Shown here one piece after another: positions 55,836 to 61,926 of a stretch of 61,926 bases of DNA. Below the pieces are notes generated by a model. It was not told the DNA's origin. It was given only the letters and a program-made list of their open reading frames with translations, and did not search any database. How positions within the stretch are numbered: the first letter of the stretch is position 1; each line of letters begins with the position of its first letter. The stretch comes from Oscillospiraceae bacterium (GTDB lineage: Bacteria; Bacillota; Clostridia; Oscillospirales; UBA929): contig JAIRUW010000043.1 in the NCBI GenBank assembly GCA_031254195.1, forward strand, positions 1 to 61,926. The letters run 5' to 3'. A program made the position numbers and the translations under genes.

Positions 55836-57404
55836 ATGGGGAATACGGGAGAAAGACTGATGCTTGGCAACGAGGCGGTGGCGCGGGGGCTTTATGAAGC
55901 GGGCTGCACCTTTGTCTCCAGTTATCCCGGCACGCCCAGCACCGAGATCACCAAATACGCGGGCGAACTCATTTACGCGGAGTGGGCGCCCAATGAAAAG
56001 GTGGCCGCCGAGGCCGCCATCGGCGCGTCGTTCGCGGGCGCGCGCGCCTTTACCGGCATGAAGCACGTCGGCTTGAACGTCGCGGCCGACCCGCTGTTCA
56101 CGGCGTCGTACACCGGGGTCAACGGCGGGCTGGTCATCGCCGTCGCCGACGATATGGGCTGCCATTCATCGCAGAACGAGCAGGACAGCCGCTACTACGC
56201 CATGTCTATGAAGCTGCCGATGCTGGAGCCGAGCAATTCACAGGAATGCCTTGATTTTACAAAGCTCGCCTTCGAGCTGTCGGAGACATACGACACGCCG
56301 GTGCTGATCCGCCTGTCCACCCGCGTCAGCCATTCGCGCTCGGTCGTCACGGTCGGGGAGCCGCAGACGGTTGCGCTGAAGGACTATGTCAAAAACCCGC
56401 AAAAATGGGTCATGACGCCCTCGGCCGCCCGCCCCGCCCACGCGGAGGTGGAAAAACGCATGGTCAAACTGGGCGATTACTGCGAGCTCACGCCGGTCAA
56501 CACCGTCGATTGGGGCAGCGACCGCCAAATCTGCGTCATTTCCTCAGGGAACGCTTACCTGACGGCGCGGGAGGCGCTGGGCGAAGGCGTATCGTATTGC
56601 AAGCTGGGCATGGTCTACCCCTTGCCGGTGGACGCGATACGGGAGCTTGCGGACACGGTGGACGAGCTGTGGGTCGTCGAGGAGCTGGACGACGTCATTG
56701 AGACGCACTGCAAAAAACACGGCGTCAAGGTGCGCGGCAAAGCCGACCTGTCGCCGCTGGGCGAATACAGCGTGGCGCAATTGCGCGAGGCCATACTGGG
56801 AGAGGCCGCAAGCAATGCGGACGCTCCGTCACCGGCTGTAGCGGCAGTTCAGCCGCCGCCGCGCCCGCCTGTCTTATGCCCCGGGTGCCCGCATTGGGGC
56901 ACGTTCTCCGTCCTGAAAAAACTGGGCCTCACCGTCATGGGCGACATTGGATGCTATACGCTGGCCGCCGGGCCGCCTTTGGGCGCGATGGACTTTTGCG
57001 TCTGCATGGGCGCTTCGGTGTCCTCCCTGCACGGCTTCCTAAAAGCGCGGCCTGAGTTTTCCAAAAAGACCGTCGCCGTCATCGGCGATTCGACCTTCCA
57101 TCACTCCGGCATGACCGGGCTTTTGAACATCGTCTACAATCAAACGCCGGCGACCGTTTTGATCCTCGACAACTATGTCACCGCCATGACCGGACAGCAG
57201 GCCAACCCCGGCACCGGCACCAACCTCAAGGGCGAGAAGACCCCCGTCCTCGATTTGGAGGCGCTGTGCAAGGGGATGGGCGTCAAGCGCGTGTGTACGG
57301 TAGACCCCAAAGACCAAGCGCTGCTGGAGGAGACCCTTTTGGCGGAGTGCGCGGCCGATGAGCCGTCTGTCGTCATCGTGCGGAGGGAGTGTGTGTTACA
57401 GTGA
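55836..57404 (+). CDS. iorA: Indolepyruvate ferredoxin oxidoreductase alpha subunit, lacking the ferredoxin domain
   Basis: ThDP-binding subunit of 522 aa. SSYPGTPSTEI near residue 30 and MKHVGLNVAADP near 80 are the pyrimidine-domain marks; CPGCPHWG near 350 and GDSTFHHSG near 410 with NYVTAMTG form the ThDP domain. IorA usually continues to about 590-640 aa with a C-terminal 2[4Fe-4S] ferredoxin domain. Here it stops right after IVRRECVLQ, so that domain is absent. The next bases are the start of iorB, so it is not a split gene. The reaction is arylpyruvate + CoA to aryl-acetyl-CoA + CO2, or the reverse with reduced ferredoxin. Confidence 0.93.
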   Translation: MGNTGERLMLGNEAVARGLYEAGCTFVSSYPGTPSTEITKYAGELIYAEWAPNEKVAAEAAIGASFAGARAFTGMKHVGLNVAADPLFTASYTGVNGGLVIAVADDMGCHSSQNEQDSRYYAMSMKLPMLEPSNSQECLDFTKLAFELSETYDTPVLIRLSTRVSHSRSVVTVGEPQTVALKDYVKNPQKWVMTPSAARPAHAEVEKRMVKLGDYCELTPVNTVDWGSDRQICVISSGNAYLTAREALGEGVSYCKLGMVYPLPVDAIRELADTVDELWVVEELDDVIETHCKKHGVKVRGKADLSPLGEYSVAQLREAILGEAASNADAPSPAVAAVQPPPRPPVLCPGCPHWGTFSVLKKLGLTVMGDIGCYTLAAGPPLGAMDFCVCMGASVSSLHGFLKARPEFSKKTVAVIGDSTFHHSGMTGLLNIVYNQTPATVLILDNYVTAMTGQQANPGTGTNLKGEKTPVLDLEALCKGMGVKRVCTVDPKDQALLEETLLAECAADEPSVVIVRRECVLQ

Positions 57405-57937
57405 AGAAGGATAAGAACATCGTTATCGCCGGGGTAGGCGGGCAGGGGAGCATCCTCGCCGCCAAGATTCTGGGCAGCCTGTTTTTAGCGCGCGGCTACG
57501 ACGTAAAGCTCAACGAGGTGCACGGCATGAGCCAGCGCGGCGGCGTGGTCGTCACCATGTGCAAGGCCGGGGAGAAGGTCTTTTCCCCGCTGGTCACGCC
57601 CGGCACGGCGGACATCCTCATCGGCATGGAGCTGAGCGAGGCGGTACGCGCCGCGCCCTACTTAAAGCCGGAGGCTAAAACATTCGTCTCCTCCCGTGTC
57701 ATACCCATCGCGGGGCAGGGCGCTTTCGCCGACCCCGGGATCTATAAGACCATCGATGCCCTCGCCATTGCGGAGAAGGCGGGCAACAAGCGCTGTGAAA
57801 ATACCGTCCTGTTGGGCGCGGCGTCCAAAGCCCTGGACTTTACGCGGGAGGAATGGGAAGCGGCCATCTGCGAGCATGTCAAACCGGAGCATATTGATGT
57901 AAACCTAAAAGCCTTTACAGAAGGGCAAGCCGTATGA
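57401..57937 (+). CDS. iorB: Indolepyruvate ferredoxin oxidoreductase beta subunit
   Basis: Gamma-domain subunit of 178 aa with the family start IVIAGVGGQGSILAAKIL and VHGMSQRGGVV near residue 47. It pairs with IorA. I chose GTG 57401, which overlaps the iorA stop; GTG 57389 in frame sits too close to GGAGGG. The stop overlaps the second paaK (ATGA). Confidence 0.94.
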   Translation: MKKDKNIVIAGVGGQGSILAAKILGSLFLARGYDVKLNEVHGMSQRGGVVVTMCKAGEKVFSPLVTPGTADILIGMELSEAVRAAPYLKPEAKTFVSSRVIPIAGQGAFADPGIYKTIDALAIAEKAGNKRCENTVLLGAASKALDFTREEWEAAICEHVKPEHIDVNLKAFTEGQAV

Positions 57938-59226
57938 CATATTGGAACCGGGCGATGGAAACCATGTCCCGCGACGAGCTTTCGGCCTTGCAAAGCGAGA
58001 GACTGACCGGCGCTGTAAACCGGGCGTGGGAGCGCTGCGCTCCCTACCGCGCCAAGCTGGAGGCGGCGGGCCTGCAACCGGGCGACATCCGAGGGACGGA
58101 CGATCTGCCTAAACTGCCGCTGACGCTCAAGGACGATCTGCGCGACGGCTACCCTTACGGCATGTTCGCCGTGCCCATGAGCGAGGTGGTGCGCCTGCAC
58201 GCTTCGTCCGGCACCACCGGCAAGCAGACCGTCGTCGGGTATACCAAAGGCGACATCGGCATTTGGAACGAGTGCATGGCCCGCTGTCTGACGATGGCCG
58301 GCGCGACCAAGGACGACATCGTGCAGATTGCCTACGGCTACGGCCTGTTTACCGGCGGCCTCGGCGGTCACTACGGCGGCGAGGCGATCGGCGCCACGAC
58401 CATCCCCGCCTCGACCGGCAACACCAAACGGCAGCTCCAGATGTTTTTAGATTTCGGCTCCACCGTCCTGCTTTGTACGCCGTCGTACGCCATGCACCTC
58501 GGCGACGCTGTGCGCGACGCCGGTATCAAAGACCGGCTCAAGCTGCGCATAGGCATCCACGGCGCGGAGCCGTGGACGGAGAAGATGCGCGATGAGATCG
58601 AGGAGCGGCTCGGGCTCCGTTGTTATGATATTTTCGGCCTGTCGGAGGTTTTAGGCCCCGGCGTGTCCTGCGAATGCGCCGAACGCAACGGTTTGCATGT
58701 GATGGAGGACCATTTCCTTATAGAGATCCTCGACCCGGAGACCAAACAGCCCGTACCCGACGGCACGCCGGGAGAGCTTGTGTTCACCTGCGTCACCAAG
58801 GAAGCGCTGCCCCTAATCCGCTACAACACCCGCGACATCTGCACCGTAGACCGCCGCCCCTGCGCTTGCGGGCGGAGCTTCGCCCGGATGGGCAAGCTCA
58901 CCGGGCGTACCGACGACATGCTGATCATCCGGGGCGTCAACGTCTTCCCGTCGCAGGTGGAGAATGTACTGCTCGGGGTGGAGGGGGCCGCGCCGTATTA
59001 CCTGCTGGTCGTTGACCGCGTCAACAACCTCGACACATTGGAGGTGCGGGTGGAGATGGCCGACGGGTTTTCCTTCGACGAGGTGCGCCGCGTCGAGGCG
59101 CTGGAGAGGCGTATCGCAAAGGAAATCATGTCCGCGCTCGGCGTAACGGCAAAAATCACCATGGCGGCGCCCGGCTCTATCGAGCGCTCGGAAGGCAAGG
59201 CAAAACGGATATTGGATAAACGATAA
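57934..59226 (+). CDS. paaK: Phenylacetate-CoA ligase paralogue 2
   Basis: 430-aa AMP-forming aryl-CoA ligase, same architecture as the gene at 54540 but clearly diverged. Motifs: HASSGTTGKQ near 90, FGLSEVLGPG near 235, RYNTRDICTV near 300 and DDMLIIRGVNVFPSQ. Differences in the substrate-binding half suggest a different aryl acid preference, for instance phenylacetate against 4-hydroxyphenylacetate or indoleacetate. It overlaps iorB; the ACT gene follows after 11 bp. Confidence 0.93.
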   Translation: MTYWNRAMETMSRDELSALQSERLTGAVNRAWERCAPYRAKLEAAGLQPGDIRGTDDLPKLPLTLKDDLRDGYPYGMFAVPMSEVVRLHASSGTTGKQTVVGYTKGDIGIWNECMARCLTMAGATKDDIVQIAYGYGLFTGGLGGHYGGEAIGATTIPASTGNTKRQLQMFLDFGSTVLLCTPSYAMHLGDAVRDAGIKDRLKLRIGIHGAEPWTEKMRDEIEERLGLRCYDIFGLSEVLGPGVSCECAERNGLHVMEDHFLIEILDPETKQPVPDGTPGELVFTCVTKEALPLIRYNTRDICTVDRRPCACGRSFARMGKLTGRTDDMLIIRGVNVFPSQVENVLLGVEGAAPYYLLVVDRVNNLDTLEVRVEMADGFSFDEVRRVEALERRIAKEIMSALGVTAKITMAAPGSIERSEGKAKRILDKR

Positions 59227-59237
59227 GGGGGATACTG

Positions 59238-59669
59238 ATGGTCATCGAGCAAGTATCGGTTTTTGTGGAGAACAAGAAGGGCGCGCTCAAGGACACCTTG
59301 GGCATCCTCGCCGAAGCGGGTATGGACCTCCGCGCCATTTCCATCGCCGACACCAGCGATTTCGGCATCCTGCGGATGATCGTCCCCGACGCCGACGCCA
59401 CGCTGGAGCTGTTTAAGTCCAAGGGCGTCACGGCCAGCAAAACGGCGGTGACCGGCTGCAAGCTGCCCGACGAGCCGGGCGCGCTGCATAAGGTTCTGTC
59501 CACGCTGTGCGAGGCGGGCATATCGGTGGAGTATATCTACGCCTTTATCACCCGCCGCAACGAGGACGCCTATGTCATCCTGCGCGTCGAGGACAACGTC
59601 TTCGCCCAGTATGTATTGAAAAGCGCGGGGCATACCATCATGACGCCCGGCGACGCGGCGGGGTTATAA
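59238..59669 (+). CDS. Tandem ACT domain protein
   Basis: 143 aa made of two ACT modules (about 1-66 and 70-140), small-molecule sensors that often bind amino acids. IEQVSVFVENKKGALKDTL and DEPGALHKVLSTL are the two ligand-loop segments. Such genes recur beside paaK and ior genes in anaerobes, and may give amino acid feedback to the ligases or IOR; ligand and target are inferred. It overlaps the next gene by one base (TAATG). Confidence 0.9.
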   Translation: MVIEQVSVFVENKKGALKDTLGILAEAGMDLRAISIADTSDFGILRMIVPDADATLELFKSKGVTASKTAVTGCKLPDEPGALHKVLSTLCEAGISVEYIYAFITRRNEDAYVILRVEDNVFAQYVLKSAGHTIMTPGDAAGL

Positions 59670-60745
59670 TGCCGGATTTTGACGCGGCCGCGTTTGCCAA
59701 TACGCGGAAGATACTGGCGGCCTTTCAGAAGCACCGCGTATCCGACAGCCATTTCGCCCCGTCCACCGGCTACGGCTACAACGACCCGGGGCGGGACGTA
59801 CTGGACGCGGTCTTCGCCGATATAATGGGCACGGAGGACGCCATCGTCCGCGCGGCGTTCGCCGGAGGCACCCACGCCATCGCCTGCGCGCTGAAAGCCG
59901 CCTGCCCGGACGGCGGCTACTGGTCGCTGACGGGAGAGCCGTATGACACGCTGCGGGGAATCATGCCGTACCGCGTTGCGGACGGATGGACAGGAGAGCC
60001 GCCGCCGGCGTTTTTCATCCAGCGGTCACGGGGCTACTCCGACCGCAAAGCGCTGTCCGTCGCCGACGTAAACGCCCTGATTGCGAAGGCGCGCGCCTTT
60101 TCCGACGCGCCCATTGTCGTCGATAACTGCTACTGCGAGTTTGTCGAGACGGAGGAACCAAGCAATGCCGACCTGATCGCCGGGTCGCTGATCAAAAACC
60201 CCGGCGGGGGCTTGGCCACGATGGGCGGTTACATCGCGGGGCGGCGGGATCTGGTGGACAAAGCCGCGTGGCAGCTCAACGCCGTTGGGCGGGACTGCGG
60301 CGCCAACCCGTCCGGCAGCCGCTTGCTCTTTCAAGGGCTGATGACGGCCCCGCACACCGTCGCGCAGGCGCTGAAGACGGCGGCGTTCGCCGCGGAGGAA
60401 CTGCAACGCCTCGGCTATGCGGTGGACCCGTTGCCGGACGAGGAGCGGTACGACATTATACAAGCCGTCCATTTCGGTGCGCCGGAGCCGCTTTTGCGCT
60501 TCGCGCGGGGGATACAGCGCGGCAGTCCGGTCGATTCGTTTGCTGTGCCGGAGCCGTGGGACATGCCGGGATATGAACATCAGGTCGTGATGGCGGCGGG
60601 GACGTTCGTGCAGGGCGCTTCAATCGAGCTGTCCTGCGACGCGCCGATGCGCCCGCCGTATACGGCCTATCTGCAAGGCGGCCTGACCTTTGAGCTGGGG
60701 AAGCTGGGGGTCACGCAGGCGATTCAAGCGCTATGCGGGTCTTAG
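59669..60745 (+). CDS. Methionine gamma-lyase-like PLP protein (YnbB/aluminium-resistance family), shortened
   Basis: 358-aa fold-type I PLP enzyme. SHFAPSTGYGYNDPGRD, AFAGGTHAIACAL, FIQRSRGYS, VDNCYCEF and the PLP lysine in SLIKNPGGGLA match the family. Homologues are about 400-420 aa; here about 35-40 residues normally lying between GEPYDTL and the FIQRSRGYS block are mostly missing. Activity is therefore doubtful. Start ATG 59669 overlaps the ACT stop; the end overlaps ruvC by 13 bp, so the gene ties the aryl operon to ruvCAB. Confidence 0.88.
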   Translation: MPDFDAAAFANTRKILAAFQKHRVSDSHFAPSTGYGYNDPGRDVLDAVFADIMGTEDAIVRAAFAGGTHAIACALKAACPDGGYWSLTGEPYDTLRGIMPYRVADGWTGEPPPAFFIQRSRGYSDRKALSVADVNALIAKARAFSDAPIVVDNCYCEFVETEEPSNADLIAGSLIKNPGGGLATMGGYIAGRRDLVDKAAWQLNAVGRDCGANPSGSRLLFQGLMTAPHTVAQALKTAAFAAEELQRLGYAVDPLPDEERYDIIQAVHFGAPEPLLRFARGIQRGSPVDSFAVPEPWDMPGYEHQVVMAAGTFVQGASIELSCDAPMRPPYTAYLQGGLTFELGKLGVTQAIQALCGS

Positions 60746-61212
60746 GCATTGACCCGGGGCTGGCCATTGTGGGCTTTGGCGTGGTGGACTACAGCCGCCG
60801 CACACCCGTCCATGTGCGGCACGGCGTGATACGCACCCCGGCAAACACCCCTTTGCCAAGCCGACTGCTCACGATTTTCGAGGATTTCACCGAGTTGGTG
60901 GAGACCTTCAAGCCGGACGCGCTGGCCATTGAGCAGCTGTTCTTCCAAAAGAACGTCAACACCGCCCTGCCGGTGGCCCACAGCCGGGGCGTCGTCCTGA
61001 TGGCGGCGCAGCGGTACGGGCTGTCCGTCGCGGAATATTCGCCGCAGCAGGTAAAATCGACCGTCACCGGTTACGGCGCCGCCGAGAAGGCGCAGGTGAT
61101 GGAAATGACGCGCACACTGCTCAAGCTAAAAGCCATGCCAAGGCCGGACGACGCCGCCGACGCGCTGGCCGTCGCCATATGCCATTGTTACGCGGGGAGG
61201 GTCATCTCATGA
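60733..61212 (+). CDS. ruvC: Holliday junction resolvase RuvC
   Basis: 159-aa endonuclease. The four acidic catalytic residues are visible: Asp in GIDPGLA, Glu in AIEQLFF and the pair of Asp in RPDDAADALA. It starts inside the end of the PLP gene and overlaps ruvA (ATGA). No separate promoter was found upstream, so transcription may depend on the T-box operon. Confidence 0.96.
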   Translation: MRVLGIDPGLAIVGFGVVDYSRRTPVHVRHGVIRTPANTPLPSRLLTIFEDFTELVETFKPDALAIEQLFFQKNVNTALPVAHSRGVVLMAAQRYGLSVAEYSPQQVKSTVTGYGAAEKAQVMEMTRTLLKLKAMPRPDDAADALAVAICHCYAGRVIS

Positions 61213-61796
61213 TTTACGCCGTACACGGGACAATCGAACACACCGAGCCGTATCTTGCCGTGATAGACACCGGCGGGGTCTGCTACGCCGTTTATACGTC
61301 TCTGCAAACCCTCTCGCGGCTGAAAAAGGGCGAGAAGGCGCGGCTGTACACCTTCATGTATCTGCGCGAAGGGATTTGCGACCTCTACGGCTTCGGCTCG
61401 CGGGAGGAGCTGTCGTCGTTTCGGCTGCTGATCGGCATCTCCGGCGTCGGGCCAAAGGCGGCGGTGTCCATCCTGTCGGTCGGGACGCCGGAAAAACTGG
61501 CGCTGGCCGTCATCACAGGCGACGAAAAGGCGCTGACGGGCGCGCCGGGTATCGGCAAAAAGCTGGCCCAGCGCATCATATTGGAATTGAAGGACAAGCT
61601 CTCCCGCGATGTGGCGGCGTCCCCGTCCTCGGCGGGCGTGGCCTACGAACCGGGCAACGCGCTCACCGAGGCGCAAGCCGCGCTGTGCGTGCTGGGCTAC
61701 ACCCCGGTGGAGGCGGCGATGGCGGTCAAGGGCCTGGACGAAGATTTGCCGCTGGAGGAAATCATACGGCAGGCACTGAAACGAATGTCAAGGTAA
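61209..61796 (+). CDS. ruvA: Holliday junction branch migration protein RuvA
   Basis: 195 aa. The N-terminal OB fold starts MIYAVHGTIEH, helix-hairpin-helix motifs include LLIGISGVGPKAA and GAPGIGKKLAQRI, and the C-terminal domain that contacts RuvB follows (about 150-195). ATG 61209 lies after GGGGAGGG and fits the family start; the upstream ATG 61179 lies within ruvC. Confidence 0.96.
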   Translation: MIYAVHGTIEHTEPYLAVIDTGGVCYAVYTSLQTLSRLKKGEKARLYTFMYLREGICDLYGFGSREELSSFRLLIGISGVGPKAAVSILSVGTPEKLALAVITGDEKALTGAPGIGKKLAQRIILELKDKLSRDVAASPSSAGVAYEPGNALTEAQAALCVLGYTPVEAAMAVKGLDEDLPLEEIIRQALKRMSR

Positions 61797-61820
61797 AAAA
61801 GGTGAGGAGGCGGTGAACAC

Positions 61821-61926
61821 ATGCCCATCGACTTCGACGACCGCGAGGAGACAGCGGAGCAGGAGGAAGAACGAATACTGGCGCGGACGCTGACCTCGTC
61901 GGACGACAACGAGGGCAGCCTGCGCC
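61821..61926 (+). CDS. ruvB: Holliday junction helicase RuvB, 5' fragment
   Basis: Only the first 35 codons are inside the window. MPIDFDDREET, an acidic stretch and EGSLRP agree with the RuvB N-terminus, and the position after ruvCA confirms it. GAGGAGGCGGTG precedes ATG 61821. Confidence 0.88.
   Translation, partial: MPIDFDDREETAEQEEERILARTLTSSDDNEGSLR

Noticed and set aside
55836..57937. Frameshift hiding the IorA ferredoxin domain
   Set aside because: iorB begins at the iorA stop with a perfect family N-terminus, leaving no room for the domain.

Overview
The window is 61.9 kb of a GC-rich (about 60% by eye), gene-dense chromosome from a spore-forming member of the class Clostridia, most likely the Oscillospirales or a close relative. 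The evidence is the fused ispH-rpsA gene, the SCIFF ranthipeptide pair next to yajC, several sporulation genes (gerW, yunB, a spoIVFA/spoIVFB pair, a spoIIM-like gene), a tig-clpP-clpX-lon-engB block, and a T-box leader. I saw no rRNA, tRNA, CRISPR array, insertion sequence or prophage. Nearly all genes are on the + strand, often with start and stop codons overlapping.

Layout. 0-8.5 kb: metallophosphoesterase, trigger factor, Clp and Lon proteases, EngB, LysA. 8.5-17.6 kb: M50 protease, scpAB, DUF2953, gerW, DD-carboxypeptidase, rluB-like, flavoprotein, cmk, plsC, ispH-rpsA. 17.6-23 kb: secreted GH18/SLH protein, yunB, a membrane protein, ligA. 23-26.8 kb (minus strand): spoIVFA, spoIVFB and two linked radical-SAM-associated genes. 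26.9-36 kb: nusB, xseAB, ispA, a DUF212 protein, dxs, tlyA, nadK, argR, recN, GNAT. 36-43 kb: TagA-type glycosyltransferase, thyX, GNAT, DJ-1, 5-FTHF cyclo-ligase, mltG, alaS, HIT. 43.3-45.8 kb: yajC, TIGR04086, SCIFF and its radical SAM maturase. 46-49.3 kb: proC, spoIIM-like, xerD, DUF624-like.

49.4-52.5 kb is an accessory patch with clearly lower GC. It encodes a secreted CHAP/NlpC-like protein and a two-gene operon for a secreted protein plus a snapalysin-like metalloprotease. The promoter of that operon is nearly identical to the T-box promoter 1.6 kb downstream, so the pair is flanked by a roughly 44-bp direct repeat.

52.55-60.7 kb is the most interesting part. A tyrosine-type T-box leader (specifier UAC) precedes a sodium:solute symporter, two phenylacetate-CoA ligase paralogues flanking indolepyruvate ferredoxin oxidoreductase iorA/iorB, a double-ACT protein and a PLP enzyme, and runs directly into ruvC-ruvA-ruvB. 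A T-box switches genes on when its amino acid is scarce. I therefore infer that this operon takes up arylacetates, activates them and reductively carboxylates them to rebuild aromatic amino acids, rather than degrading those amino acids.

A second theme is shortening of conserved enzymes. RluB, the polyprenyl synthase, the methionine gamma-lyase-like protein, Dxs and XseA all appear to lack internal segments that their families usually carry, and IorA lacks its C-terminal ferredoxin domain. Family comparisons are from memory; no alignment or database search was run.
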